From positions 62,001 to 126,000 of the forward strand of contig NZ_JASHIZ010000007.1 of NCBI RefSeq assembly GCF_030733425.1: DNA of 64,000 nucleotides, written 5' to 3'. Source of the DNA: Roseovarius sp. MMSF_3350 (GTDB taxonomy: Bacteria > Pseudomonadota > Alphaproteobacteria > Rhodobacterales > Rhodobacteraceae). Position numbers and translations under genes: made by a program. Below are positions 30,816-39,689 of the stretch, one piece after another; the stretch's first letter is position 1, and each line of letters starts with the position of its first letter. A model generated the notes under the pieces. The model had not been told where the DNA came from, ran no database searches, and saw only the letters and a list, made by a program, of their open reading frames with translations.

Positions 30816-31154
30816 TTAATTCAGAACCCGTGCCGCCGCCCCGATGAGATCCAGCACTTCGCGGGTCTCGCGATCGACGCGCAAAACCTGATCGCCGACG
30901 CGGTAATAGGTGCCATAGGGGTCCAGCCCGTAGCGGCCCGGATCGCGGATGACGATATAATCGCCGTCGATGATGTCGCCCCGGCGATATCCGTCGTACC
31001 GGTCACGGTCATAGCCCGAATGTTTCTTCGCCTGGCCAGGTGGGACGCAGGGCACGGCCTTCTTTGCCAGCCCCGGAGGGCAGTTGGGTTTGGCGGCAAC
31101 GGGGCCCGCAAGGGCCATGGCTACGACGGAGGCTGTCAGTATTGGCTTCCACAT
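30816..31154 (-). CDS. RcnB-like periplasmic protein
   Basis: A 112-residue protein with a signal peptide (about 1-21, MWKPILTASVVAMALAGPVAA), a CPPGLAKKAVPCVPPGQAKK stretch, a basic/Tyr-rich linker, and a C-terminal domain (YIVIRDPGRYGL, YYRVGDQVLRVDRETREVLDLIG) like the RcnB family. RcnB of E. coli influences nickel/cobalt homeostasis from the periplasm; most homologues are uncharacterised, so metal binding here is only a suggestion. The mRNA leader can fold so that the SD is inside a perfect 10-bp stem (31162-31200). Confidence 0.75.
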   Translation of the reverse strand: MWKPILTASVVAMALAGPVAAKPNCPPGLAKKAVPCVPPGQAKKHSGYDRDRYDGYRRGDIIDGDYIVIRDPGRYGLDPYGTYYRVGDQVLRVDRETREVLDLIGAAARVLN

Positions 31155-31161
31155 TGGCGTT

Positions 31162-31200
31162 CTCCTTTTGCTTTGTCACGTAACACGCGTGCAAAAGGAG
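31162..31200 (-). promoter_or_regulatory. SD-sequestering hairpin upstream of the RcnB-like gene
   Basis: On the minus strand CTCCTTTTGC (31200-31191), a 19-base loop, then GCAAAAGGAG (31171-31162) form a perfect 10-bp stem. The 3' arm contains the SD GGAG, placed 7 bases before the ATG at 31154. If folded, ribosome binding is blocked. It could be an RNA switch or thermometer, or a DNA operator. Confidence 0.6.
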
Positions 31201-31271
31201 CGTTCCGCACGATCGGGTATGCGAGCGGTTTCGTGCCGGTCTGGCCGGGTCGCGTGTGGCATGCCGTGGAA

Positions 31272-31339
31272 CGGGGGCGCTGCCCCCGCGCCGAAACGAG
31301 GTTTCGGCGCTCCCCCGGGATATTTACGGCCAGAGGAAG
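31272..31339 (+). repeat. Two-hairpin intergenic repeat, copy 2
   Basis: Same order as 26717-26783: GGGGGC-GCT-GCCCCC, then the stem GCGCCGAAAC-GAG-GTTTCGGCGC, then CCCCCGGGATATTT, CGGCCAGAGGAAG. It ends 7 bases past the mmsB stop (minus strand), so its tail, not its hairpin end, faces the neighbouring gene; copy 1 is the other way round. Confidence 0.85.
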
Positions 31340-31346
31340 AGGCGGC

Positions 31347-32222
31347 TCAGCCCTGGCGGCCGCGTTTCTCGAACCGGGGCAGCATCGCGCTGAAATCGCG
31401 GCCATTGCCGTCCTCGTCCTCGACGAAGCGGCGGTAGAGGTCGCGGGCGGCCTGGCCGATGGGGGTGTCCGCGTCGGCGGATTCGGCGGCCTGCATGGCC
31501 AGGGTCAGGTCCTTGAGCATCAGTTCGGCGGCGAAGCCCGGCTTGTAGTCATTGTCGGACGGCGATTGCGGGCCGATGCCCGGGGCGGGGCAGTAGGCGT
31601 TCATCGACCAGCTGTAGCCCGACGAGGTCGAGACAACGTCGAACATCGCCTGCCGGTCGAGCCCGAGCTTGTCGGCCAGCGCGAAAGCCTCGCAGGTGAC
31701 GATCATGGTGGCGCCGAGGATCATGTTGTTGCAGATCTTGGCGGCCTGACCGTTGCCCGAGGGGCCGCAATGCACCGCCTTTTGGCCCATGATGTCGAAG
31801 AGCGGCTTGGCGGTCTCGAACGCGGTTTCGTCGCCGCCCACCATGAAGGTGAGCGTGCCGCCCTGCGCGCCGCCGATGCCGCCTGAAACCGGCGCGTCGA
31901 GCGCACCGAGGCCGGCCGCATTGGCCTGCTCGGCCACGGCGCGGGCGCTGTTGACGTCGACGGTGGAGCAATCGAGCAGCACGGCGCCCTTTTTCATGGC
32001 CGGGATCACGGCGTCGGCCACGCTTCGGAGGATCTGGCCGTTGGGCAGCATGGTGATGACCACGTCGGCGTCAGCCACTGCGGCTTCGGCGCTGGAGGCC
32101 TCGGCCACGCCTTCGGCGGTGGTGCCGGCGGTGTCGAAGCCTGTCACCTCGTGCCCGGCGGCGGCCAGGTTGGCGGCCATGGGCGCACCCATGTTGCCCA
32201 ATCCGATGAAGCCGATTTTCAT
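31347..32222 (-). CDS. mmsB: 3-hydroxyisobutyrate dehydrogenase
   Basis: A 291-residue NAD-dependent dehydrogenase that oxidises 3-hydroxyisobutyrate to methylmalonate semialdehyde in valine breakdown. The N-terminal Rossmann motif GFIGLGNMGAPMAANL (about 4-19) and DAPVSGGIGGAQGGTLTFMVGG (substrate loop) are typical; KICNNMILG carries the catalytic Lys with the conserved Asn. Length is normal. It ends the operon acd - small membrane protein - hydrolase - mmsB, 14 bases after the hydrolase gene, and its product feeds MmsA encoded at 38071. Confidence 0.94.
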   Translation of the reverse strand: MKIGFIGLGNMGAPMAANLAAAGHEVTGFDTAGTTAEGVAEASSAEAAVADADVVITMLPNGQILRSVADAVIPAMKKGAVLLDCSTVDVNSARAVAEQANAAGLGALDAPVSGGIGGAQGGTLTFMVGGDETAFETAKPLFDIMGQKAVHCGPSGNGQAAKICNNMILGATMIVTCEAFALADKLGLDRQAMFDVVSTSSGYSWSMNAYCPAPGIGPQSPSDNDYKPGFAAELMLKDLTLAMQAAESADADTPIGQAARDLYRRFVEDEDGNGRDFSAMLPRFEKRGRQG

Positions 32223-32236
32223 TGTCAGTCCCTTTC

Positions 32237-33274
32237 TCAGGTCTCGAATGTCATTTCGTTCTCGCCCAAGGGCGCGAGCATGTCGCGCGCCGCCTCGACG
32301 GGCGGATTGGCGAGGTCGTGCTGCCAGTTCGGGCTGCGGTCCTTGTCGATGACCGCGGCGCGGATACCTTCGAGGAAGTCTCCGTTTTCCATGGCGCGGA
32401 AGGTGAACCTGTATTCCAGCTCGAGCGCGCGGCGGATATCGGCCATCGGTCCGCGCAGGCGGTGCAGCATCTCGACAGCGCAGGCCATCGAGAGCGGCGA
32501 GTTGCGCCGCATCGCCTTGAGCGCATCGGCGGCAAAGTCGCTGTCCGAGGCCTCCAATCTGGCAAGGATGGATTGTAGGGTTTCGCCGTTGAAATGGGCG
32601 TCGATCTCGGACTGCCGGTCGCGCAGCACCCCATGCGGGGGCGCCTCTCTGTGCGGGTCGAGATCAGAGGGGTTGCCGCTTTGCTCCAGCGTTTCGATCA
32701 GGCCGGGCCATTTCTCCTGCGGGATGTAGCAATCGGCGAAACCGGCATGGATCGCGTCCTCGGGGCCCATGCGGGCGGTGGTCAGGCCGAGATATTCGCC
32801 CATATGGCCGGGCGCATTGGCAAGAAGAATCGACCCGCCCACATCGGGCACCAGCCCGATGCCGCATTCCGGCATGGCGATCTGGCTGCTGTCGCAGACG
32901 ATCCGGTGCGAGCCGTGGCAGGAAATGCCGACGCCGCCGCCCATGGTGAAGCCCTGCATGAAGGCGATATAGGGTTTGGGGTATTCGGCGATCTTGGCGT
33001 TCAGGCGGTATTCGTCGCGCCAAAAAGTCTGCCCATAGGCGAAATCGCCCGCGCGGCCGGTGTCGTAAAGCTGCTGGATGTCGCCGCCCGCGCAGAAGGC
33101 CTTGTCGCCCTCGGCGTCGATGATGACCAGTGCCACGTCGTCGTCGGTGGCCCAATCGTCCAGCGCCGCCTCGATGGCAAGGCACATGTCGTAGGACATG
33201 GCGTTGAGCGCCTTGGGGCGGGTGAGGGTGATGCGGCCCGCGCGGCCGGTTTTGCGGATCGAGATGTCAGGCAT
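32237..33274 (-). CDS. 3-hydroxyisobutyryl-CoA hydrolase (ECH_2 family)
   Basis: A 345-residue member of the enoyl-CoA hydratase/isomerase superfamily, ECH_2 type. It should release 3-hydroxyisobutyrate from its CoA ester, step four of valine catabolism. Visible: ALNAMSYDMCLAI, CAGGDIQQLYDTGR (oxyanion hole), FMQGFTMGGGVGISCHGSHRI and MPECGIGLVPDVGGS with the catalytic Glu. The length and long C-terminal helical part fit hydrolases better than crotonases (about 260 residues). ATG 33274 has GGAG 8 bases upstream; a GTG at 33283 lies too close to that SD. Confidence 0.9.
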   Translation of the reverse strand: MPDISIRKTGRAGRITLTRPKALNAMSYDMCLAIEAALDDWATDDDVALVIIDAEGDKAFCAGGDIQQLYDTGRAGDFAYGQTFWRDEYRLNAKIAEYPKPYIAFMQGFTMGGGVGISCHGSHRIVCDSSQIAMPECGIGLVPDVGGSILLANAPGHMGEYLGLTTARMGPEDAIHAGFADCYIPQEKWPGLIETLEQSGNPSDLDPHREAPPHGVLRDRQSEIDAHFNGETLQSILARLEASDSDFAADALKAMRRNSPLSMACAVEMLHRLRGPMADIRRALELEYRFTFRAMENGDFLEGIRAAVIDKDRSPNWQHDLANPPVEAARDMLAPLGENEMTFET

Positions 33275-33671
33275 GCGTTGCACTCCACTCCGCTAGGTCG
33301 CATTCAGCTTCGTTCCGAAACTCATTCGATGGATTGGCATTCCCCAAGACATTCGCGAAGCCTGCGAGATACCCCACGCAGAGATCGCTGATGACACGCA
33401 GGGAAATGGGGGCAGTCGCCAAGAGGAAGAAACCATATAAGGCCATGAGAAACGCAAGGCTTTGACCTGTTGAAAACACCGTGGCGAGCGCAGGCAGGCA
33501 AAGCCCCAAGCTAAGACCTGGGAGAAAAAACCAAACCAGGCCCAAGGCCCCGAGGGGAAAACAGAACAGCAAATGTGTCGATTGGATCGCGCTTGCTGTC
33601 CAGACGCGGTGTCGCAGGAACGCACCGTAGAGCCGTGAGGCTTTCAAGGCGGAGTACCAGTTGCCGATCAT
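33267..33671 (-). CDS. Small membrane protein inside the valine operon
   Basis: A 134-residue protein starting MIGNWYSALKASRLYGAF. Its ATG overlaps the stop of the acyl-CoA dehydrogenase gene (ATGA) and its end overlaps the hydrolase start by 8 bp, so it is embedded in the operon. Two or three hydrophobic segments are present (about 34-63, 68-87, 97-109), with a basic N terminus. I do not recognise a family. It is easily missed because the frame stays open far upstream through the dehydrogenase gene. Role unknown; a permease subunit is not supported. Confidence 0.65.
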   Translation of the reverse strand: MIGNWYSALKASRLYGAFLRHRVWTASAIQSTHLLFCFPLGALGLVWFFLPGLSLGLCLPALATVFSTGQSLAFLMALYGFFLLATAPISLRVISDLCVGYLAGFANVLGNANPSNEFRNEAECDLAEWSATHA

Positions 33672-34810
33672 GCGTCCGCCAGCATATGCCGCGCCACGAT
33701 CAGGCGCATGATCTCGTTGGTGCCTTCGAGGATCTCGTGCACGCGCAGGTCGCGGACCAGCTTTTCGATGCCGTAATCGGCGAGGTAGCCGTAGCCGCCA
33801 TGCAGTTGCAGGCACTGGTTGACGATCCGGCTGCCGGCCTCGGTGACGAATTTCTTGGCCATGGCGCAGTATTTCGTCGCGTCGGGGGCCTTGGTGTCGA
33901 GCTTCCAAGCGGCCTGGCGCAGGAAGACGCGGGCGGCCTGCAGCTCGATTTCCAGGTCGGCCAGGCGGAACTGCAGGGCCTGGAACTGGTCGATGCTTTG
34001 CCCGAAGGCCTTGCGCTCGCGCATGTAGGCCTTGGTCATGTCGAGTGCCTGTTGCGCGGCACCCAGTGAACAGGCGGAGATGTTGAGGCGTCCGCCATCT
34101 AGACCGGCCATGGCATAGCTGAAACCCTTGCCCTCCTCGCCGACAAGGTTGTCGGCGGGGATGGTGCAATCGTCGAACTGCACCTGCGCCGTGGGTTGGC
34201 TGCGCCAGCCCATCTTGTCTTCCAGCCCGCCAAAGCTGAGCCCGGGCGTGCCGTCCTCGACATAGACGGTGGAGATGCCTTTGGGGCCATCCTCGCCGGT
34301 GCGGACCATGCAGACATAGGCGTCCGAATAGCCGCCGCCCGAGATGAACGCCTTGGTGCCGTTGAGCGTGTAGCCGTCGTTGGTGCGCGCGGCGCGGGTT
34401 TTCAGCGCGGCGGCGTCCGAGCCGGAGCCGGGTTCGGTCAGGCAGTAGGAGAGCACCGTCTTCATCGGGATCACGTCGGGCAGGACGCGGGCCTTGAAAT
34501 CGTCGCTGGCGAAGTTGTCGATCATCCGGGCGCACATGTTGTGGATCGACAGGAAGGCCGCGACCGAGGGGCAGGCCATGGAGAGCGCCTCGAACACCAG
34601 TGTCGCGTCGAGGCGGGAAAGGCCGGCGCCGCCGGACTCCTCGCTGACGTAGAGACCACCGAAGCCCAGCTCGCCTACTTGCGGCCACAGCTCTTTCGGG
34701 ATGGTGCCCTGCGCCTCCCAGTCGTGGGCATGAGGCGCGATGGCATCCTGCCCGAAGGCATGGGCCATGTCGAATATGGCGGTCTGTTCCTCGCTGAGCG
34801 CGAAATCCAT
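33668..34810 (-). CDS. Acyl-CoA dehydrogenase (probable isobutyryl-CoA dehydrogenase)
   Basis: A 380-residue FAD enzyme: YCLTEPGSGSDAAALKTRA (substrate/FAD region), GTKAFISGGGYSD, and HGGYGYLADYGIEKLVRDLRVHEILEGTNEIMR (C-terminal FAD block with the catalytic Glu in the EGTNE stretch). Neighbouring hydrolase and mmsB genes make isobutyryl-CoA the likely substrate (to methacrylyl-CoA), although sequence alone cannot exclude another short-chain acyl-CoA. SD GAGGAGG precedes ATG. A TetR-type dyad lies 33-52 bases upstream. It is the first gene of the operon. Confidence 0.9.
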   Translation of the reverse strand: MDFALSEEQTAIFDMAHAFGQDAIAPHAHDWEAQGTIPKELWPQVGELGFGGLYVSEESGGAGLSRLDATLVFEALSMACPSVAAFLSIHNMCARMIDNFASDDFKARVLPDVIPMKTVLSYCLTEPGSGSDAAALKTRAARTNDGYTLNGTKAFISGGGYSDAYVCMVRTGEDGPKGISTVYVEDGTPGLSFGGLEDKMGWRSQPTAQVQFDDCTIPADNLVGEEGKGFSYAMAGLDGGRLNISACSLGAAQQALDMTKAYMRERKAFGQSIDQFQALQFRLADLEIELQAARVFLRQAAWKLDTKAPDATKYCAMAKKFVTEAGSRIVNQCLQLHGGYGYLADYGIEKLVRDLRVHEILEGTNEIMRLIVARHMLADA

Positions 34811-34842
34811 CGCGGGGTCCTCCTCGTCTTACCCGGGTGAGT

Positions 34843-34862
34843 AATTGAACGTGTGTTTAATT
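34843..34862. promoter_or_regulatory. TetR-type operator-like dyad before the valine operon
   Basis: AATTGAAC-GTGT-GTTTAATT: 8-bp arms with one mismatch around 4 bases, upstream of the acyl-CoA dehydrogenase start. The form fits TetR-family acyl-CoA-responsive repressors; no such gene is in the window. Confidence 0.5.
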
Positions 34863-34952
34863 AACCTGTTCATGGCGGCGTCGCAAGGTGTGATCCGAAG
34901 GTGACGCAGAACGCGGCGCGGAATCAAGGGCGGTCTGGCGTCACCCTTGCCA

Positions 34953-34988
34953 AAGAAAAAGGCGCCGCACCACCGTGCCGCGCCTTTT
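34953..34988 (-). terminator. Rho-independent terminator of the L,D-transpeptidase gene
   Basis: On the minus strand, AAAAGGCG and CGCCTTTT pair around a GC-rich middle and run into TTTTTCTTT. It lies about 24 bases past the stop at 35012. Confidence 0.75.
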
Positions 34989-35011
34989 GCGATTTGGGAT
35001 GTGGCCGGGGA

Positions 35012-35581
35012 TCAGAGCACCAGCACCTGCGTGCCCACCTCGGTCTTGGCGAAAAGCTCGGCGATATGCTCGTTGTAGAGGCCGATGCAGCCCGAGGAGG
35101 AGCGGCGTCCGATCTTGCGGGTGTCGTGGGTGCCGTGGATCAGGTAGGCGGGCCAGCTGAGATACATGGCGTGCGTGCCCAGCGGGTTGCCGGGGCCGGC
35201 ATCCATGAAATCGGGCAGGCTGGGGTCGCGGGCCTTCATGTTCTCGGTCGGCGTCCAGGTCGGGCCGACCTTCTTGCGCACGACCTCGGTATAGCCGCGG
35301 CGGGTCAGCTCATCGGTCATCGGCACCGAGGAGGGGTAGAGCGAGTAGACGCCATTCGCGTTCCAGTGATGTACCGCGCGGCTATTGATGTCGCACACGA
35401 TACGGCCGTTGCCGAGGCTGTCGAAATAATCGTTCCAGTCGCGCGTCGTGAAGGAGGACGCGTTGCGCTTGACCGACGAAGACAGCGGCGCGTTGTCCTG
35501 CGCCAGCAGCACGGACGGGGCCGCAAGGCTGGCTGCGGCTCCGAGCAGAGTGGCGCGGCGTGTAAAACGTGTCTTGGACAT
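35012..35581 (-). CDS. L,D-transpeptidase (YkuD/ErfK family)
   Basis: A 189-residue periplasmic enzyme. The N terminus has an RR motif and hydrophobic core (RRATLLGAAASLAAPSVLLAQ), suggesting Tat or Sec export. The YkuD active site is complete: YLIHGTHDTR with the conserved His and SSSGCIGLYNEHI with the catalytic Cys. Such enzymes make 3-3 cross-links in peptidoglycan or attach proteins to it. Monocistronic, with its own terminator; it separates the two valine catabolism blocks. Confidence 0.93.
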   Translation of the reverse strand: MSKTRFTRRATLLGAAASLAAPSVLLAQDNAPLSSSVKRNASSFTTRDWNDYFDSLGNGRIVCDINSRAVHHWNANGVYSLYPSSVPMTDELTRRGYTEVVRKKVGPTWTPTENMKARDPSLPDFMDAGPGNPLGTHAMYLSWPAYLIHGTHDTRKIGRRSSSGCIGLYNEHIAELFAKTEVGTQVLVL

Positions 35582-35721
35582 GAGAATGCTCCGTGTACTT
35601 GTATTCTGGCTCTATTTAACCGGATCGGCGGAAAGGTTAAGGGAAAACCCGCGCCATTATGCCCGCTCACGCAGGTTTGAAGGCCGCGGCGGCGATAACG
35701 CGCCTATCGCGTGCCTCCGTG

Positions 35722-36855
35722 TTACAGGTCGGCGTGGAATTCCTCGACGAGGTGGCGCACCACGGCGCGCAGGGCCGCGTCCGGCGTGGCGCCATCGTCC
35801 TTTGCGGCGTCGAAGGCGCGGCGCTGCCGCGTGGAGGAGGTGCCGGTGCGCATCACCTCGCGCACGGTCTCGACCTCGGAGATGCAGGCAAAATAGCGGG
35901 CGTCCTCGTCGATCAGTTCCAGCAGCTCCTCGGCCAGTTCCGCCATGGGCACGATCGCACCGCGGCCGAAGTCGATCAGGCCCTCGCGGGTGCCATAGCG
36001 CTGCGCGCGCCAGCGGTTCTCGTTCACCAGGAAGGGGTCGTAGATGCGCCAGCGCTGGTTCTTGGTGGCCAGCCGCCACAGCATCCGGGTGATGCACTGC
36101 GTCAGCGCCGCCAGCATCAGAGTGTGTTCCAGCCGGGGCTGCACGTCGCAGATGCGCGATTCGATGGTGGGAAACTTGGACGAGGGGCGCAGGTCCCACC
36201 AGATCTTGCTGGCGTCCTCGATCACGCCCAGATCGGTCAGCGAGTTCACCGAGCGCTCGAATTCGGCAAAGCTTTCCATGCGCGGGGGCAGGCCGGTGCG
36301 CGGCAGGTTGTCGAACACCGTCAGCCGGTAACTGTCAAGCCCGGTGTCGTGCCCCTGCCAGTAGGGCGACGAGGTGGAGAGCGCCAGCAGGTGCGGCAGG
36401 AAGTAGGTCAGCTGGTTCATCAGGTCGACGCGGCGGTCCGTCTTTTCGATCCCGACATGGACATGCATCCCGCAGATCAGCATGCGCTGCACCACGCCCG
36501 CCAGATCGTCGCTGAGCGCGTTGTAACGGTCCTTGTCGGTGTGGTGCTGGTTGCGCCAGTCGGAAAACGGGTGGCAGGACGCGGCGATGGGCAGGAGGTT
36601 GTGCGCGGCGGCGTGCTTCGACACGCAGGCCCGCAGCCGCTTGAGGTCCTCGCGGGCCTCGGAGACGTCCTTGCAGACCTTGGTGCCGATCTCGATCTGG
36701 CATTTGAGGAACTCGGGCGCGACCTGGTCCTGCAATTCCTCGGCGCAGGCGTCCATCATGCCGGAGGGCGCCTCGGCCAGGTCGAGGCTGTCGCGGTCCA
36801 CCAGCAGGTATTCTTCCTCGATGCCGATGGTGAAATCGGGGCCGTCGTGGGTCAT
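35722..36855 (-). CDS. YbdK-type carboxylate-amine ligase
   Basis: A 377-residue member of the glutamate-cysteine ligase 2 (YbdK) family, which forms an amide or peptide bond between a carboxylate and an amine using ATP. It starts [13 protein letters not shown], the family's hallmark; MHVHVGIE and [15 protein letters not shown] (metal and nucleotide region) and the closing [15 protein letters not shown] follow. The true substrate in this group is mostly unknown; E. coli YbdK has only weak glutamate-cysteine ligase activity. ATG 36855 has GGGAGGG just upstream; the open frame to 36906 is not used. Confidence 0.92.
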   Translation of the reverse strand: MTHDGPDFTIGIEEEYLLVDRDSLDLAEAPSGMMDACAEELQDQVAPEFLKCQIEIGTKVCKDVSEAREDLKRLRACVSKHAAAHNLLPIAASCHPFSDWRNQHHTDKDRYNALSDDLAGVVQRMLICGMHVHVGIEKTDRRVDLMNQLTYFLPHLLALSTSSPYWQGHDTGLDSYRLTVFDNLPRTGLPPRMESFAEFERSVNSLTDLGVIEDASKIWWDLRPSSKFPTIESRICDVQPRLEHTLMLAALTQCITRMLWRLATKNQRWRIYDPFLVNENRWRAQRYGTREGLIDFGRGAIVPMAELAEELLELIDEDARYFACISEVETVREVMRTGTSSTRQRRAFDAAKDDGATPDAALRAVVRHLVEEFHADL

Positions 36856-36943
36856 GGCTGCCCTCCCTGTCGGACGATACCAGCAGGAAAGGGGCCTGTT
36901 TGGCAAGCGTTTGGTGCAGCGGCGGCGCGATGCGCGGTCGGCG

Positions 36944-37993
36944 TCAGCGGCCCATCGCCGCCATCGCCGCGGCGACCAGGGCGGTCAGCCTTTCCCCGGC
37001 ATTGCCCGAGGGCGCAAGCGCCGCGCTCTGGCCGTAAAGCGAGAACTGGTGCGCGGGGCCGTCGGCCGCCAGGAGGGGGCGGCTGTAGTGATACATCAGC
37101 GGGAAGGGGGCGGCGTCCACCTGAGCCATCGCGTCGATCCATGGCGTGCGGTGCGCTCGCGCCGGGCGGCCCGACCCGGCCCGCGTGACCCGGGTGCTTT
37201 CGTCGGTGCCCAAGCCCACCGCCTCGGGGTGATGGGGTTTGCGATGGGCCTCGTCGGCGGTGATGAAGGCGGTGCCGATCTGCACGCCCGCCGCGCCGAG
37301 CGCGAAGGCGGCGGCGATGCCTCGCCCGTCGGCGATGCCGCCTGCGGCGATGACTGGCACATCGACCGCGTCGACCACCTGTGGCAACAGCGAAAAGAGC
37401 CCCACCTGCGCGTCGTTCTCCAGTTCCAGGAACAGGCCCCGGTGCCCGCCAGATTCCCACCCTTGCGCGATGATGGCATCCACGCCGCGCTCGGCCAGCC
37501 AGCGGGCTTCGGCCACGGTGGTGGCTGAACTCAGGATCTTGCAGCCCTTGTCCTTCAGCGCCCTTACGGCCGCATCCTCGGGCAGGCCGAAGTGAAAACT
37601 GACCACCGCCGGGGGGCGCGCCAGCAGGCAGTCGAGCTGCGCCTGTCTAAAGGGCTGAAACGACGGGGCCGGCATCTCATCGGGAAGGGGAGCGCCAGCC
37701 GCTTCGTAATGCGGGCGCATCGCTTCGATCAGTGCAGCATGATGATCCTCGGAAATCTCCTGCGGTTCGTGGCAGAAGAAGTTGAGGTTCACCGACCGGT
37801 TCGTGGCCCCCGCCAGCGCCTCCATATCCTCGGCCAGCTTTTCCGGTGACAGCGTCGCACAACCGTGCGAGCCCAGCCCGCCCGCGTTCGACACTGCCGC
37901 GACCATGGCCGGGGTCGTGGTACCCGCCATGGGGGCCTGGATGACGGGATGCTCGATCCCCAGAAGCTCGCAAAGCCGCGTGTCAGGCCACAT
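36944..37993 (-). CDS. Nitronate monooxygenase-family flavin enzyme
   Basis: A 349-residue TIM-barrel FMN enzyme: [28 protein letters not shown] at the N terminus (FMN and substrate loop), [13 protein letters not shown] (about 173-185, with the His of class I nitronate monooxygenases), [23 protein letters not shown] and GVQIGTAF (phosphate binding). Class I members oxidise propionate 3-nitronate and related toxins; other relatives have different roles, so the substrate is tentative. It lies 77 bases after mmsA on the same strand, with a likely terminator between. Confidence 0.88.
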   Translation of the reverse strand: MWPDTRLCELLGIEHPVIQAPMAGTTTPAMVAAVSNAGGLGSHGCATLSPEKLAEDMEALAGATNRSVNLNFFCHEPQEISEDHHAALIEAMRPHYEAAGAPLPDEMPAPSFQPFRQAQLDCLLARPPAVVSFHFGLPEDAAVRALKDKGCKILSSATTVAEARWLAERGVDAIIAQGWESGGHRGLFLELENDAQVGLFSLLPQVVDAVDVPVIAAGGIADGRGIAAAFALGAAGVQIGTAFITADEAHRKPHHPEAVGLGTDESTRVTRAGSGRPARAHRTPWIDAMAQVDAAPFPLMYHYSRPLLAADGPAHQFSLYGQSAALAPSGNAGERLTALVAAAMAAMGR

Positions 37994-38004
37994 CGTTCGA
38001 TCCT

Positions 38005-38048
38005 TTCAAAACGACACCGGGCCGCGGCGGTGTCCCGCGCGGCCCGGT
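38005..38048 (-). terminator. Probable terminator of mmsA
   Basis: On the minus strand a GC-rich stem (ACCGGGCCGCGCGG pairing with CCGCGGCCCGGT) is followed by GTCGTTTT. It lies 22 bases past the mmsA stop and before the nitronate monooxygenase gene. Confidence 0.6.
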
Positions 38049-38070
38049 CAGTATCCTCATGGCACGGCGA

Positions 38071-39570
38071 TCAGTCCATCGCCTTGAAGTTGAACTCGCC
38101 GCCTTCCTTGATGCCGCTGGGCCAGCGGGCCGTCACGGTCTTGGTGCGGGTGTAGAACTTGAAGGCATCGGGGCCGTGCTGGTTCAGGTCGCCGAAGGCC
38201 GACTTTTTCCAGCCGCCGAAGGTGTGGTACGCGAGCGGCACAGGGATCGGGACGTTCACGCCGATCATGCCGACATTCACCCGGTTTGCGAAGTCACGCG
38301 CGGCGTCGCCGTCACGGGTGAAGATCGCCGTGCCGTTGCCCATCTCGTGGTCCATCGCCAGCTTCAGCGCCTCGTCGTAGGAGCCGGCGCGGACGGTCGA
38401 CAGGACCGGACCGAAGATTTCCTGCTGGTAGATGTCCATGTCCGGGGTCACCTTGTCGAAGAGGTGCGGACCGACGAAGAACCCGTCCTCGTAGCCTTGC
38501 AGTTTGAAGTCGCGGCCGTCGACGACCAGTTCCGCGCCTTGCTGCACGCCGGACTCGATCAGGCCCAGGATCTTTTCCTTGGCGGCGGCGGTCACGACGG
38601 GGCCGTAATCCACGTCGTCGCCGGCGGTGTAGGGGCCGACCTTCAGCTTCTCGATGCGCGGCACCAGCTTTTCGATCAGGCGATCCGCGGTCTCGTCGCC
38701 CACGGGGACGGCGACCGAGATGGCCATGCAGCGTTCACCGGCGGCACCGTAGCCCGCGCCAATGAGCGCGTCGGCGGCCTGGTCCATGTCGGCGTCGGGC
38801 ATGACGATCATGTGGTTCTTGGCCCCGCCGAAGCACTGCACGCGCTTGCCGTTGGAGCAGCCGCGGCCATAGATGTACTCGGCGATCGGGGTCGAGCCGA
38901 CGAAACCGATGGATTGCACCGTCTTGTTGTCGATCATCGCGTCGACGGCCTCCTTGTCGCCGTTCACGACCTGAAGCAGGCCCTTGGGCAGGCCGGCCTC
39001 TTCCATCAGTTCGGCCAGCATGATCGGCACCGAGGGGTCGCGCTCGGACGGCTTCAGGATGAAGGCGTTGCCGCAGGCCAGCGCCGGTGCGAACATCCAC
39101 ATCGGGATCATGGCGGGGAAGTTGAAGGGCGTGATGCCGCCCGTGACGCCCAGCGGCTGGCGCATGGAATACATGTCGATGCCGGGGCCGGCAGAGTCGG
39201 TGAACTCGCCCTTCAATAGTTGCGGCGCGCCGATGCAGTATTCCACCACTTCAAGGCCCCGCTGAACGTCGCCCTTGGCGTCGGGGAAGGTCTTGCCGTG
39301 CTCGGAGCTCAGCGTCTCGGCCAGCTTGTCCATGTCGCGGTTCAGAAGGCGCACAAATTCCATCATGACCCGCGCGCGGCGTTGCGGGTTGGTGGCGCCC
39401 CAGGCGGGCTGCGCCTTGGCGGCGATCTCGACCGCCTGGTCGAACTCTTCCTTGCTGGCCAGCGGGCAGCGGGCCTGAACCTCGCCGGTGGCCGGGTTGT
39501 AGACGTCGGAAAAACGGCCCGACTGGCCGGGCACGCGCGCGCCATCGATATAATGCGTCAGGTCTTTCAT
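38071..39570 (-). CDS. mmsA: Methylmalonate-semialdehyde dehydrogenase (CoA-acylating)
   Basis: A 499-residue aldehyde dehydrogenase. It converts methylmalonate semialdehyde plus CoA and NAD to propionyl-CoA, the last step of valine (and part of inositol) breakdown. Typical MmsA features: KDLTHYIDGARVPGQSGRFSDVYNPATGEV at the start in two blocks, TPFNFPAMIPMWMFAPALA, FGGAKNHMIVMPDAD and AGYGAAGERCMAISVAV with the nucleophile Cys. ATG 39570 follows SD GAGGA; the open frame runs further up to 39768. Divergent LysR gene 119 bases away. Confidence 0.95.
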   Translation of the reverse strand: MKDLTHYIDGARVPGQSGRFSDVYNPATGEVQARCPLASKEEFDQAVEIAAKAQPAWGATNPQRRARVMMEFVRLLNRDMDKLAETLSSEHGKTFPDAKGDVQRGLEVVEYCIGAPQLLKGEFTDSAGPGIDMYSMRQPLGVTGGITPFNFPAMIPMWMFAPALACGNAFILKPSERDPSVPIMLAELMEEAGLPKGLLQVVNGDKEAVDAMIDNKTVQSIGFVGSTPIAEYIYGRGCSNGKRVQCFGGAKNHMIVMPDADMDQAADALIGAGYGAAGERCMAISVAVPVGDETADRLIEKLVPRIEKLKVGPYTAGDDVDYGPVVTAAAKEKILGLIESGVQQGAELVVDGRDFKLQGYEDGFFVGPHLFDKVTPDMDIYQQEIFGPVLSTVRAGSYDEALKLAMDHEMGNGTAIFTRDGDAARDFANRVNVGMIGVNVPIPVPLAYHTFGGWKKSAFGDLNQHGPDAFKFYTRTKTVTARWPSGIKEGGEFNFKAMD

Positions 39571-39646
39571 GTCGGTCCTCCTCGGGTTTGGGCGCAGGTT
39601 AGCGTTGCGTTTTTGGCGGGAAAAGAGGCAATATTCCAAAAAGGTC

Positions 39647-39660
39647 TTGCAGAAATGCAA
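39647..39660. promoter_or_regulatory. Possible LysR operator between mmsA and its divergent regulator
   Basis: TTGCA-GAAA-TGCAA, a perfect 5-bp-arm dyad in the shared 119-base promoter region. LysR-type regulators usually bind short dyads with T-N11-A spacing in such divergent regions. Confidence 0.4.
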
Positions 39661-39689
39661 AGCAAGGCGCGGCGCCGGAGGGTAGGGAC

